Positions 45,214 through 55,016 of a stretch of 64,000 bases of DNA are shown here, piece by piece. The notes under the pieces were generated by a model. The model did no database searches. It saw nothing but the letters and a program-made list of their open reading frames with translations, and had not been told where the DNA came from. How positions within the stretch are numbered: position 1 is the first letter of the stretch; the number at the start of each line of letters is the position of its first letter. Both the position numbers and the translations under genes were made by a program. The stretch spans positions 1 through 64,000 of the forward strand of contig CAKVAF010000001.1 in NCBI GenBank assembly GCA_934718785.1. Reading direction: 5' to 3'. This DNA comes from an uncultured Campylobacter sp. (lineage in GTDB: Bacteria > Campylobacterota > Campylobacteria > Campylobacterales > Campylobacteraceae).

Positions 45214-46949
45214 TGAGAAAAAATATTTTAAAAGCCTTTTTTATAAGCACTTTTATTATGATTGCAAATCCAGCTTTTAGTGTGGATGTGTCACAAATTT
45301 CAGGCGCAAACAGCGCAAGTGTTTTAGCAGATGATCTAAACTCAAGCAACACAACGAGTGCCTATAGCACGCAAAGTACAACAAGCTCAAGCGCGCAAAC
45401 TCCTGTGCAAAATAGCGCCACGCAAAGTGCTACAAGCGTGCAGAGTAATTTGCCTGCTGTTTTTGGCGCGCATTTATTTGGTGGAAATTTTAAAGACAGT
45501 TCTAAGCATTTTTATAATCCTGATTACAAAATCGCCGTAGGCGATCAAATCAGCCTTAAAATATGGGGTGCAGTAAGCTTTGAAGCGAATTTAAATGTCG
45601 ATTCTCAGGGCAATATCTTTATCCCGCAAGTGGGCGCAGTGCGAGTTTTAGGTGTGCGCAATGCAGATTTATTAAGAGTGATTAAGGGTAGCGTTTCAAA
45701 AGTCTATAAAAATAATGTCTTTGTTTATGCGGATATGAATGCTTATCAATATGTCAGTGTTTTTGTAACCGGAAATGTCAATGCCCCTGGACTTTATCAA
45801 GGACTAAGTTCAGATTCTATCATTCAATATATCGACAAAGCAGGCGGGATCAATTTAGACTATGGCAGCTTTAGAGATATTGAAATTTTAAGGGACAATA
45901 AAAATATCGCTAATATCGATTTATACGCTTTTTTACTGCAAGGAAAGATGAATTTATTTGCCTTTCGATCAGGCGATGTGATCTTTGTGGGCAATGTGCA
46001 AAAATATGCCTTTGCAAATGGAGATGTGCAAAAGCCTTTTCGCTTCGAGCTTAAAGACGATATTAAAAGCTTGGCTGATTTAGCGCGTGTTGCTGGGGCA
46101 AAGCCCATTGTTACAAATGCCGTGGTGAAAAGCTATGATGAAAATCACAAGCTCAATGTCAATTCTTATTTTAAAAAAGATTTTGCAAGCACCTTGCTTA
46201 AAACAGGCGATGAGGTCGAGTTTCGCCCTGATTATAACGCGCAAAGCATTAGTGTAAGGATCGAAGGCGAGCATTTAGGGCTTCATTCTTTAGTCGTTAA
46301 AAAAGGCACGAATTTAGCCGAAGTTGTAAATCAAATTCCACCTAGCGCGCAGTCTGATTTAAATGCGGTGCAAGTTTTTAGAAAAAGTGTGGCTAAAACG
46401 CAAAAGCAACTCATCGAAGCTCAGCTTAAAGAGCTTGAGACAATCGCTTTAACGGCTCCTGCAGTCAATTCAGACGCCGCAGCTGTGCGCGCGACACAGG
46501 CGAGAAATATTTTAGAATTTATTGATAGAGCAAAAAAGGTCGAACCACGCGGGCAAATCGTCATTGACAATGTAAATTCTTATAAAAATATCATTCTAGA
46601 AGAAGGCGATGTGCTTGTCGTGCCAAGCAAAAATAATCTCGTTTTAGTGCAAGGCGAAGTTTCTTTGCCGGGTGCTTTTGTGTATGAAGAGGGCAAAAAG
46701 CTTAAATATTACATCAACTTAGCAGGAGATTATAGCGACAGAGCCGATACTTCAAGGATTTTAGTCATCAATTCAAATGGCAAAGCTGAAAAATACGGCT
46801 CATTTAGAGCAGGTGGAGCCAAAATCTCAGGCGGTGATAGCATTTTAATCTTGCCAAAAGTAGAGACTCAAAGCCTGCAAGTTACAGGTATGATTGCACA
46901 AATTCTTTATCAAATCGCTATTGCAACAAATGTTGTAATGAACTGGTGA
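45210..46949 (+). CDS. kpsD: Capsule export outer-membrane protein KpsD
   Basis: 579-residue Wza-class polysaccharide export protein. A signal peptide (about 1-24, ending PAFS) precedes a Ser/Thr/Gln-rich linker. The polysaccharide export domain begins at YKIAVGDQISLKIWG near 110, followed by SLBB-type repeats (VFVTGNVNAPGLYQG near 188; VLVQGEVSLPGAF near 482). Two ATGs lie in tandem at the start, so either could be used. Confidence 0.94.
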   Translation: MMRKNILKAFFISTFIMIANPAFSVDVSQISGANSASVLADDLNSSNTTSAYSTQSTTSSSAQTPVQNSATQSATSVQSNLPAVFGAHLFGGNFKDSSKHFYNPDYKIAVGDQISLKIWGAVSFEANLNVDSQGNIFIPQVGAVRVLGVRNADLLRVIKGSVSKVYKNNVFVYADMNAYQYVSVFVTGNVNAPGLYQGLSSDSIIQYIDKAGGINLDYGSFRDIEILRDNKNIANIDLYAFLLQGKMNLFAFRSGDVIFVGNVQKYAFANGDVQKPFRFELKDDIKSLADLARVAGAKPIVTNAVVKSYDENHKLNVNSYFKKDFASTLLKTGDEVEFRPDYNAQSISVRIEGEHLGLHSLVVKKGTNLAEVVNQIPPSAQSDLNAVQVFRKSVAKTQKQLIEAQLKELETIALTAPAVNSDAAAVRATQARNILEFIDRAKKVEPRGQIVIDNVNSYKNIILEEGDVLVVPSKNNLVLVQGEVSLPGAFVYEEGKKLKYYINLAGDYSDRADTSRILVINSNGKAEKYGSFRAGGAKISGGDSILILPKVETQSLQVTGMIAQILYQIAIATNVVMNW

Positions 46950-46985
46950 TGAGAATTTGATGATGAAAAGTGTGGGGGTAAAAGC

Positions 46986-48086
46986 TTGAATATGAGTTTA
47001 AAAAATCACAAAACAGCGGCGCAAAAAAGTGTAAATTTAGAAAATTCTAAATTAAAAACAAAGCCAAAAAATGCAACAAAAAAATTCGCAAAAAGTACCG
47101 CAAAAGTGCCAAAAAATGAAAACTCAAAAGACTTTATCAAAAATGCTAAAGAAGTTTTAGAAATTGAAGCTGGCGCGCTTAAGAATTTAGCTTTAATCTT
47201 AGATGAGAGCTTTAATAAAGCCATCGAGCTTATTTTAAAGACAAAAGGTCGGCTCGTAGTTACTGGTATGGGTAAATCAGGACACATAGGCGCTAAAATC
47301 GCCGCCACGCTTGCAAGCACAGGTACGCCAAGCTTTTTTATGCACCCAGCTGAAGCCTTGCACGGAGATTTAGGTATGCTAAAAAGTAGCGATGCGCTTT
47401 TAGCTATTTCAAATTCAGGCGAAACTGAAGAAGTGCTTAAAATTATCCCCGCTGTCAAGCATAGAAAAATCCCTCTCATCGTTATGGCAAATAATGAAAA
47501 ATCCACACTTGGCAAACAAGCCGATATCTTTTTAAATATAAATGTGAAAAAAGAAGCCTGCCCCCTGCAGCTAGCTCCTATGAGCTCGACAACAACGACT
47601 TTAGCACTGGGCGATGCGATAGCGGCTTGCTTGATGAAAGCAAGGAAATTTAAACCTGATGATTTTGCTTTATTTCATCCGGGTGGTAGCCTTGGCAAAA
47701 AGCTTTTAACAAGAGTGCGTGATGTGATGATTAAAAAAATTCCATTTGTGCAGCCTGAGACTGAATTTAATGAGCTTATAGACACTATGACTAGTGGTAA
47801 ATTGGGACTTTGTTTGGTAATGAGCTCAAAAGATATGCAGACAAAAAATCTAGTAGGCATCATCACAGATGGGGATTTAAGACGCTCTTTAAAGAAAAAT
47901 TCAAAGCCTAGATTTGACTTTAAGGCAAAAGAAATTATGAGTAAGAATCCCAAGCTCATCGACGCAGACGCTAAAGCAAGCGAAGCAGAAGCTTTAATGC
48001 TAGAGCATAAAATCAAAGAAATCCCCGTTTCAAGCAAGGGTAAAATCGTAGGCATTATCCAGCTTTATAATATAGGCAGGATTTAA
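46986..48086 (+). CDS. kpsF: D-arabinose 5-phosphate isomerase KpsF, extended N-terminus
   Basis: Interconverts ribulose-5-phosphate and arabinose-5-phosphate, the entry to KDO, needed for LOS and capsule. A SIS domain (VTGMGKSGHIGAKIA near 89; HPAEALHGDLGML near 118) is followed by two CBS domains ending VGIIQLYNIGRI. The family starts close to KNAKEVLEIEAG. Here about 45 extra Lys/Asn/Ser-rich residues precede it, and residues 8-13 (HKTAAQ) are encoded by the dispersed terminal motif. Translation may really start later, but no better-placed start with an RBS is evident. Confidence 0.92.
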   Translation: MNMSLKNHKTAAQKSVNLENSKLKTKPKNATKKFAKSTAKVPKNENSKDFIKNAKEVLEIEAGALKNLALILDESFNKAIELILKTKGRLVVTGMGKSGHIGAKIAATLASTGTPSFFMHPAEALHGDLGMLKSSDALLAISNSGETEEVLKIIPAVKHRKIPLIVMANNEKSTLGKQADIFLNINVKKEACPLQLAPMSSTTTTLALGDAIAACLMKARKFKPDDFALFHPGGSLGKKLLTRVRDVMIKKIPFVQPETEFNELIDTMTSGKLGLCLVMSSKDMQTKNLVGIITDGDLRRSLKKNSKPRFDFKAKEIMSKNPKLIDADAKASEAEALMLEHKIKEIPVSSKGKIVGIIQLYNIGRI

Positions 48087-48126
48087 AAAACGAGTATTAT
48101 AAAGAATTTAAACGGATTAAATTTAA

Positions 48127-48801
48127 ATGTCAAATTTAACTTTTTTAGAAAAAGAGCTAAACTATCATTTTAAAGATAAAGCCCTTTTTCAAAGAGCGCT
48201 GACGCACAAATCCTGCAAAAATGCTAAAAATAATGAAAGACTTGAGTTTTTAGGCGATGCGGTGCTTGATTTAGTTGTGGGCGAGTATTTATTTCACAAG
48301 TTTAAAAATCAAAATGAGGGCGATTTATCTAAATTTCGCGCAGCCTTAGTCAATGAAAAGTCTTTTACAAAAATTGCTCATAGCCTTGATTTAGGCTCTT
48401 TTATTTTAATGTCAAATGCCGAAGAAAATAATGGTGGCAGAGCCAAGCCCTCCATACTTTCAGATTGCTTTGAAGCACTAATGGGAGCGATTTATTTAGA
48501 AGAGGGTTTTTTAAGGGTTAAAGAAATTGCTTTAAACTTGCTTGAGAAAAACTTCCCGCATATTGAAGCAGAAGTTTTATTTAAAGATTATAAAACAAAA
48601 CTGCAAGAAATCACGCAAGCAAAAATGGCGCAAACTCCAGAATACGAGCTTATTCGCGCCTTTGGGCCCGATCATTTAAAACGATTTGAAATCGCTTTAA
48701 AACTTGAGGGCAAAGAATACGCTAGAGCCATTGCAAGCAGCAAAAAAGAAGCCCAGCAAGAATGCGCTAAACTCACTTTAGAAAAATTAGGGGCTTTATG
48801 A
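48127..48801 (+). CDS. rnc: Ribonuclease III
   Basis: Double-stranded RNA endonuclease of rRNA and mRNA processing. The catalytic signature [19 protein letters not shown] lies at about 37-55 and the second acidic cluster [13 protein letters not shown] near 112. The C-terminal dsRNA-binding domain covers about 150-222. Length 224 is normal. It lies just upstream of aroC, as in C. jejuni Cj1635c-Cj1634c. Confidence 0.96.
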   Translation: MSNLTFLEKELNYHFKDKALFQRALTHKSCKNAKNNERLEFLGDAVLDLVVGEYLFHKFKNQNEGDLSKFRAALVNEKSFTKIAHSLDLGSFILMSNAEENNGGRAKPSILSDCFEALMGAIYLEEGFLRVKEIALNLLEKNFPHIEAEVLFKDYKTKLQEITQAKMAQTPEYELIRAFGPDHLKRFEIALKLEGKEYARAIASSKKEAQQECAKLTLEKLGAL

Positions 48802-48820
48802 AAGAAATTAGGAAAATACT

Positions 48821-49909
48821 ATGAATACCTTTGGCACGGCTTTAAAATTTACAAGCTTTGGCGAGTCTCACGGCAAGGCTGTGGGCTGCATTTTAGACGG
48901 CCTTCCTGCTGGACTTAAAATCGATGAAACGTTTTTACAAAATGAGCTTGATAAAAGGCGTCCTGGGGCAAATAAATTTAGCACGCAAAGAAAAGAAAGC
49001 GATAAGGCTGAAATTTTAAGCGGTGTTTTTAAAGGACTTAGCACAGGCGCGCCCCTTGCCATAGTGATATACAATGAAAATCAGCACTCAAAAGACTATG
49101 AAAATATCAAGGATATTTTCCGCCCCGCACACGCTGATTATACTTATTTTAAAAAATATGGCCTTAGAGATTACCGTGGTGGTGGGCGCTCAAGTGCTAG
49201 AGAAAGTGCAGCTCGTGTAGCGGCTGGGGCTGTGGCTGGTATGCTTTTAAAGGAGTTTGATATAAATGTAGAAAGTGGCGTTTTTAGCGTGGGCGAGATT
49301 CAAAGCAGGCTTAAAAACGGTGAATTTAATTTTGAAAATGCTAGAAAAAGTGAAATTTTCGCCCTTGATGAGAGTTTAGAAGAAACTTTTAAGGCTGAAA
49401 TTTTGCGCGCAAGAAATGCTAAAGATAGCGTAGGCGCGGCTGTTTTTACAAGAGCAAGTGGGCTTTTTGCAGGGCTTGGCGAGCCTCTTTATGACAAACT
49501 TTCAAGCAAGCTTGCTCACGCTATAATGGGGCTTAATGCGGTCAAGGGCTTTGAAATAGGAGCAGGCTTTAACGCAAGCAAGCTTAAAGGCTCGCAAAAT
49601 AACGACGAGATGAAAGATGCGCACTTTTTAAGCAACAATGCTGGCGGGATTTTAGGAGGCATTTCAAGCGGGGAAAATTTAGAGCTAAAGACTTATTTTA
49701 AGCCCACTCCGTCCATTTTTTTATCTCAAAATACTATGAATGAGAGCGGGCAAAATGTTTTGTGCGAGCTTAAAGGCAGGCACGATCCTTGCGTAGGAAT
49801 TCGCGCAACTGTGGTCATTACGGCTATGGTGCGTTTAGTTTTAGCTGATTGCTTGCTTTTAAATTTAGGCTCAAAGCTTGAGAATTTGAAGAAAATTTAT
49901 CTTTCTTAA
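48821..49909 (+). CDS. aroC: Chorismate synthase
   Basis: Last step of the shikimate pathway, needing reduced flavin. The family signatures GESHGKAVGCILDGLPAG (about 13-30) and YRGGGRSSARESAARVAAG (about 118-136) are intact. 362 residues. It follows rnc by 19 bases and is followed closely by cutA. Confidence 0.96.
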   Translation: MNTFGTALKFTSFGESHGKAVGCILDGLPAGLKIDETFLQNELDKRRPGANKFSTQRKESDKAEILSGVFKGLSTGAPLAIVIYNENQHSKDYENIKDIFRPAHADYTYFKKYGLRDYRGGGRSSARESAARVAAGAVAGMLLKEFDINVESGVFSVGEIQSRLKNGEFNFENARKSEIFALDESLEETFKAEILRARNAKDSVGAAVFTRASGLFAGLGEPLYDKLSSKLAHAIMGLNAVKGFEIGAGFNASKLKGSQNNDEMKDAHFLSNNAGGILGGISSGENLELKTYFKPTPSIFLSQNTMNESGQNVLCELKGRHDPCVGIRATVVITAMVRLVLADCLLLNLGSKLENLKKIYLS

Positions 49910-49917
49910 GGATTTTT

Positions 49918-50223
49918 ATGCTCGTTGTTCTAACCACACTTTCAAGCAAAAAAGAAGCCAAAAAGCTTGTCAAAGCTTTGCTTGAAAAAAGGCTCATCGT
50001 GTGCGCTCAAAGGAGCAAAATCAAAAGCACATATCTTTGGCAAGGGCAAGTTTGCAAAGAAAAGGAATATTTGCTCAGCCTAAAGACTTTAAAAGAGCGT
50101 TTTAGCGAGCTTGAAAAGCAAATTTTAGTACTTCATCCTTATAAAGTGCCTCAAATCATCGCCCTTGAAGCTCGGTTTGTAAGCAAAGCCTACTTTAAAT
50201 GGGCTAGAAAAATTTGTTTGTAA
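49918..50223 (+). CDS. cutA: Divalent cation tolerance protein CutA
   Basis: 101-residue ferredoxin-like protein that forms trimers. It shows the CutA pattern: KKLVKALLEKRLIVCAQ, IKSTYLWQGQVCKEKEYLL and HPYKVPQIIAL. Linked to copper tolerance in E. coli, but its role is unsettled. Eight bases separate it from aroC. Confidence 0.88.
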   Translation: MLVVLTTLSSKKEAKKLVKALLEKRLIVCAQRSKIKSTYLWQGQVCKEKEYLLSLKTLKERFSELEKQILVLHPYKVPQIIALEARFVSKAYFKWARKICL

Positions 50224-50248
50224 AAATCACAAAAAATAAAACTATAAT

Positions 50249-51433
50249 TTAAGCTTTCAAAAGCCTTTCAAATTCTTCAAAAAACCTTGCATTTTCTCGT
50301 TCTTTGCCTATAGTGATGCGAATGGCGTTTAAACCGTAGCTTTTTAAATCCCTTATGATAATGCCTTTTTTAAGCAAAGCTAGGGCAATCTCGCTTGAGT
50401 TTAGTTTTTTAGGGCTTAAATTAGAGTCTAAATCACTTAAATTGCCTTTTTTTAAATCATTCTCATTTAATCCACCAAATTTTAAATCATGAGTATCAAA
50501 AAAATAAGTGATAAAATTTGTATAGCTTGGTATAAATTTAAGCTTAAACTTAGCGGCAAAATCTTCATAAAGCTTCATTTGAGAAAAATTATTCTCTAAA
50601 GTTGCTTTTAAAAAATTCTCATCATCAAGCACCACAGCAGCAGCCTTTAGGCTTAAATTTGTTACATTAAAAGGCGCGCGCAGTTTATAAAGTGCGGCTA
50701 TGATTTGCTCATTTGCAAGCCCATATCCCACACGAAGCCCTCCAAGCCCATAAAGCTTTGAAAAAGTGCCAAGATAAAGCACATTGTCAAATTTTTTTAT
50801 AAGTTTTTCAGGCTCAAGCTGCTTTTTTTCATCCTTAAAGCCCGCAAACTCATTATAAGCAGCATCAATAACCACAAGGCAGTCTTTATCCACGCTAGCG
50901 ATGAAATTTTCAATATCACAAGCGTTTAAACACTCGCCTAAAGGATTATTTGGAGAGCATAAAAAAATGAGCTTTATTAAGCTTTTATGCTTTTCATAAA
51001 GGCTTTTAAACTCGCCTAAATCGTGCGTGATACTCTTTGTTTTAAAAATTTTACTTTGTTTTTGTTTAGCATAAATTTCATACATCGCAAAGGTAGTTCC
51101 TGCTTGCAAAAAGGCATTTTCTTTATTTAGCTTTGCATGCACTGCAAATTCGATGATTTGATCGCTTCCTGCTCCTATGATGATATTTTTCTCGCTAAGC
51201 TTAAATTTGCGTGCTAGCGCTGCTTTTAGCTCGCTCATACTATCATCAGGGTATAAATGTGCTTTGTTTGCATTTTTTTTAAGCACTTCTTGCACGCTAG
51301 GTGCTGTGCCAAGGGGATTTTCATTGCTTGCAAGCTTGATGACTTCTTTGACGCCGTATTCTTTAGCAATCACTTCTATATCCTTGCCTGGCTCATAATT
51401 TGATAAATTTTCTAAAAAATCATTGAATTTCAT
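50249..51433 (-). CDS. hisC: Histidinol-phosphate aminotransferase with insertion
   Basis: PLP aminotransferase of histidine synthesis. The Schiff-base lysine is in [16 protein letters not shown] near residue 230, and the C-terminal Arg motif is NAIRITIG. At 394 residues it is about 30 longer than usual. The excess is an Asn/Leu/Lys/Ser-rich loop at about 311-346, encoded by AATTTAAA-rich DNA as in mrdA and engB. It converges with cutA. Confidence 0.92.
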   Translation of the reverse strand: MKFNDFLENLSNYEPGKDIEVIAKEYGVKEVIKLASNENPLGTAPSVQEVLKKNANKAHLYPDDSMSELKAALARKFKLSEKNIIIGAGSDQIIEFAVHAKLNKENAFLQAGTTFAMYEIYAKQKQSKIFKTKSITHDLGEFKSLYEKHKSLIKLIFLCSPNNPLGECLNACDIENFIASVDKDCLVVIDAAYNEFAGFKDEKKQLEPEKLIKKFDNVLYLGTFSKLYGLGGLRVGYGLANEQIIAALYKLRAPFNVTNLSLKAAAVVLDDENFLKATLENNFSQMKLYEDFAAKFKLKFIPSYTNFITYFFDTHDLKFGGLNENDLKKGNLSDLDSNLSPKKLNSSEIALALLKKGIIIRDLKSYGLNAIRITIGKERENARFFEEFERLLKA

Positions 51434-51573
51434 CTTTTTTTCCTTTTTTATTTTTGAAATTTGAATTTTTACTTAAACTAAGTTAAAGAGTGCTGAAATT
51501 TATAAAATTCAAAAAAATTTCACAAATTTAGCGCCTTTAAGCCTTGATTTGTATTTTGCGCTCGCTTAAAATT

Positions 51574-52776
51574 TCAATTTTTTTTAAATTGCGCATTTTG
51601 TTTTAAAAATCTCACATTTTCTTCTAAAACACTCTCATAGCCCATATTTTTTGAAGTGTAAAATTTCAAGTCTTTTGCCAGATATTTTTGTGCCACCCAG
51701 CCGCCAAAATCATGCGGGTATAAGTAATTTTTGTGCGCGGGATTATTATTGTCTAAGTAAGGTAAAATAGGCAAGACAGGATTATTTTTCACATAAGATA
51801 AAGCCGCGTTTATGCCCATATAGCTTGAGTTTGATTTTAAACACTTTGCTAAGAATACAGCGCACTGAGCTAGGATAATGCGTGCTTCAGGATAGCCGAT
51901 GTTTTTGACTGCAACTAATGTTGAAGTGGCTAAATTTAGTGCATTTGGCTCGGCATTTCCTATATCTTCACTTGCAAAAATGACCATTCTACGCGCGATA
52001 AAATCAGCACTTTCGCCCCCGTCAATCAAACGCGCCAAATAATAAAGCGCAGCATCTACATCACTTCCGCGCAAACTTTTAATAAAAGAACTAGCCAAAC
52101 GGTAATGCGTATCCGAGCTGCTCACCCCATCGCTTAAAGCATTAGCACGAAGCGTTTTAAGCGTGTTTAGGCTCACATTTTTTTCATCGATCGCAAGCGC
52201 AAACTCAAGCAAATTTAAAAGACTGCGCGCATCTCCACTGCTTGAATGCACTAAATAAGCCCTTGCTTCATCATCTATATGGAATTTAAGCTCATTTTGC
52301 GCGCGCTCTAAAAGCTCATTTAAATCCTCTTCGCTCAAAGACTTAAACTCAAAAAGCATACTGCGACTTCTAATACCTGATCTTAAGACAAAATAAGGAT
52401 TTTCAGTGCTTGCACCAATGATAATGCAGCGTGCGTTTTCCATAGGCACGAGCAGCATTTCTTGCTGAGTCTTGCTAAGGCGGTGGATTTCATCGATGAA
52501 AATTAGGGGCTGATAAAGGCTGTTTGTGTATTTATCAATGATTTTGCGAAGTTCTTCAAGCTTGAAATTTCCGCCATCAAACTCAAAAAAATCAAGCCCA
52601 AACTCATCTGCCACAGCCCTTGCAAAGCTTGTCTTGCCGCAGCCTGCCACACCAAAAAAGATACTATGGGGTAATTTTTGTTTTTCTATGAATTTTTTAA
52701 AAACAGCCACAAGTTTTTGCTGCCCTAAAATTTCATCGAGCTTTTTGGGGCGAAATTTCAGGGCTAGATTTTGCAT
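51574..52776 (-). CDS. rarA: Replication-associated recombination protein RarA
   Basis: AAA+ ATPase (MgsA/WRNIP1 family) acting at stalled forks with RecA and SSB. Walker A is GVAGCGKTSF (about 42-51), Walker B is LIFIDEIHR near 93, and the C-terminal tetramerisation part includes LPILPYLDNNNPAHKNYLYPHDFGGW (quoted in two halves in the family: LPYLDNNN and YPHDFGGW). Length 400. Confidence 0.92.
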   Translation of the reverse strand: MQNLALKFRPKKLDEILGQQKLVAVFKKFIEKQKLPHSIFFGVAGCGKTSFARAVADEFGLDFFEFDGGNFKLEELRKIIDKYTNSLYQPLIFIDEIHRLSKTQQEMLLVPMENARCIIIGASTENPYFVLRSGIRSRSMLFEFKSLSEEDLNELLERAQNELKFHIDDEARAYLVHSSSGDARSLLNLLEFALAIDEKNVSLNTLKTLRANALSDGVSSSDTHYRLASSFIKSLRGSDVDAALYYLARLIDGGESADFIARRMVIFASEDIGNAEPNALNLATSTLVAVKNIGYPEARIILAQCAVFLAKCLKSNSSYMGINAALSYVKNNPVLPILPYLDNNNPAHKNYLYPHDFGGWVAQKYLAKDLKFYTSKNMGYESVLEENVRFLKQNAQFKKN

Positions 52777-52791
52777 TTTAGGCTTTAAATT

Positions 52792-54333
52792 TTAATGAAT
52801 GTGCGCGTTATTTTGACTGGCTTCATTTTGCACGCTGCTGTTTTGCACATTTTTGCCGGCTTCATTTAAAAGATTTTGCAAGGCTTCTTCGCTGGTTTTT
52901 GGTGCTGAAATATTAGAGTCTTGGGTGCTTGCGTTTTCATCTTGCATATTTTCATCTTGGGCATTTTCATTTGAGTTTTCATTCAAATTTTGGGGTAAAT
53001 TTTGCAAATTCTCATCATTTGATTGATTGAAATTTTCATCATTTAAATTCTCATCAAGCTTGAAACTATCCACAATTTCATTGCCATTAAGAGAAATTTT
53101 AGCGTTTTTGCCTTCTTTTAAAATATGATAAGAGCTTTCATAAACATTGCCCTTTTGCACGAAATAATCATCCGCACCCACAAGTGCTAAAAGTGGGAAT
53201 ATATCACTTGGCAAAGCAGAACTTGAAGTTTTTATATCAAGCTCAAAATCCTGTGCACCTAAAGACTTGACAAAGCCTTTGCTGGCAATATCTTTTTCAT
53301 TGATTTTAAACTCAACATTAAAATCAGCACTTGGCTTAGCCGCTAAAAACTCTGCACCCAGCCCCCTTAAAAGTTCATCGCTCATTTGCGCAAGGGAAAG
53401 AAATTGCAAATAAGCTTCTTTTGAAATATTGCTCGCGTTAAAATCAAGCGCAAAGTCCTTGATATCAAATAAATTTGTATTGTTTTGAGCGATTTTAAAA
53501 GAAGCAATGCTTAAATTATTATCTAAAGATAAATTTATCTCATCGGTGTTTGAAATAGAAGTACTTTGGATATTATTCAGTGTGATTTCGCCGTCTTTAC
53601 TTGAGATTTTTAAAACCTTTGTTTGCGCGCTCATACTGCTTTCTAAAGCCACGGTGTAAGGACTTTTTAGATATTCATCAAAGCTAAAAGGCTTATTGTA
53701 AAGGGTTTTGGCATTAAAATCATCAAGCTGGGTAATGACGCTATTAAAACGCGATTCATTTTCCATGCTTATTTTTTTAATATCAAAAATAGCGTCTGTG
53801 AATTGATAATTTTGATTTAAATGAGCAAGCATTTGAGCGCCTTCAAGCTTGACATTTAAATTTTGCACCCCAAAAGCACTTTGCTGGCTTGTTTTAAAAT
53901 CAATATCTTCAAGCACGATTTTAAGCACAGGCGCGCTCAACAAGCCCTTGTCAAAATACAATTGAAGCAAATTGGGCTTTAAATTAAAAGTCTTTTGTAA
54001 AAATTCAGGCGTTTTTAAGCTCGCGCTTAAAAGATTTGAGCTGAGAAAATTATTTTTAAACTCAAGCTCCATATCTAAGGGCATTTCATCAAGGTCTTTA
54101 GTCATGCCAATCTCATCATTTTTAGCGATAACAAGCGTGATTTTAGCATGAGAAGTTAAAAAGCCTTTTTCAAATAAAGACTGCTTGAGCGCGAAAAATT
54201 TTTGATTTTGAAGTGAGTTTTCAAGCTGGGTATAAATTTTTTCATTCAAAGAACTTGCATAAAAAACTTGAGCGATAAAAGCCACGCCAAGCACTATTAT
54301 AACAACAATTAAAGAGATAAAAAGTTTTTTCAT
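52792..54333 (-). CDS. DUF945/YdgA-like exported protein
   Basis: 513 residues: an N-terminal membrane anchor or signal (about 3-24), a long beta-rich domain like the DUF945 (YdgA) family to about 418, then an Asn/Glu/Gln/Asp-rich disordered tail with repeated DEN and NLN units, ending in NNAHIH. Probably periplasmic and membrane-anchored, function unknown. The tail DNA resembles the insertions in other genes here. Confidence 0.7.
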   Translation of the reverse strand: MKKLFISLIVVIIVLGVAFIAQVFYASSLNEKIYTQLENSLQNQKFFALKQSLFEKGFLTSHAKITLVIAKNDEIGMTKDLDEMPLDMELEFKNNFLSSNLLSASLKTPEFLQKTFNLKPNLLQLYFDKGLLSAPVLKIVLEDIDFKTSQQSAFGVQNLNVKLEGAQMLAHLNQNYQFTDAIFDIKKISMENESRFNSVITQLDDFNAKTLYNKPFSFDEYLKSPYTVALESSMSAQTKVLKISSKDGEITLNNIQSTSISNTDEINLSLDNNLSIASFKIAQNNTNLFDIKDFALDFNASNISKEAYLQFLSLAQMSDELLRGLGAEFLAAKPSADFNVEFKINEKDIASKGFVKSLGAQDFELDIKTSSSALPSDIFPLLALVGADDYFVQKGNVYESSYHILKEGKNAKISLNGNEIVDSFKLDENLNDENFNQSNDENLQNLPQNLNENSNENAQDENMQDENASTQDSNISAPKTSEEALQNLLNEAGKNVQNSSVQNEASQNNAHIH

Positions 54334-54441
54334 TTTTTACCTTTGTGAGAATTTAAAACTAATTATACAAAAAGATTTAAAAATTCTTTTTTAAATTGAA
54401 AAAAAATTCTCAATTTTTATTTAAAAAATTTTATAAATTAT

Positions 54442-54996
54442 TTAAATTTGCTTTAAAAAAATCTCTAAATTTTCTTTTTGCGTGTCGTTTAAAAAAAGCG
54501 TGATAAAAACATCTTTATCCTTAAATTCGCTTTTGAAATCAAAATTTTGCTTTTTGAAAAAATGCTTGTATTTTGAATAAGTGCTTAAATTAACGCTCAA
54601 TTTCACACTTTGCTTAATCTCGCTAAAATGCGCATTATGAAGCACTGCGTTTGCAGCGTTTGAATACGCCTTAACAAGCCCGCCTGTGCCAAGCTTTATA
54701 CCGCCAAAATAGCGCACGACAATAAGAGCCACATTCACAAGCTTAGCACCACGCAAAACATTTAAAATAGGCAAGCCCGCTGTATTTTTAGGCTCAAAAT
54801 CATCGCTTTTATCTTCAATGATTTGATGAAATTCATTCAAGTGCCTAAAGCTCCATACAAAATGAACAGCCTTTAAATGCTCTTTTTTAAGGCTAGAAAG
54901 CAAATTTTCAAAGTCTTTAAAAGGGCATAAAAAGGCTATAAATTTAGACTTTTTAACTTCAATTTGCGCGCTAAAAACCTCATCTACACTTTGCAT
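54442..54996 (-). CDS. YigZ/IMPACT family protein
   Basis: 184-residue member of the UPF0029/IMPACT family. The core reads NTAGLPILNVLRG and VNVALIVVRYFGGIKLGTGG. Biochemical role in bacteria unclear; the eukaryotic relative regulates Gcn2. It sits directly after ctsD where C. jejuni has ctsP, so the competence operon is split here. Confidence 0.88.
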   Translation of the reverse strand: MQSVDEVFSAQIEVKKSKFIAFLCPFKDFENLLSSLKKEHLKAVHFVWSFRHLNEFHQIIEDKSDDFEPKNTAGLPILNVLRGAKLVNVALIVVRYFGGIKLGTGGLVKAYSNAANAVLHNAHFSEIKQSVKLSVNLSTYSKYKHFFKKQNFDFKSEFKDKDVFITLFLNDTQKENLEIFLKQI

Positions 54997-55016
54997 TTTG
55001 ACCTTAAATTCGCTCT

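Noticed and set aside
39115..46949. Phase-variable homopolymer tracts in the capsule region
   Set aside because: No run of eight or more G or C was seen. The pseudogene frameshifts are at short T5 and T4A6 runs.
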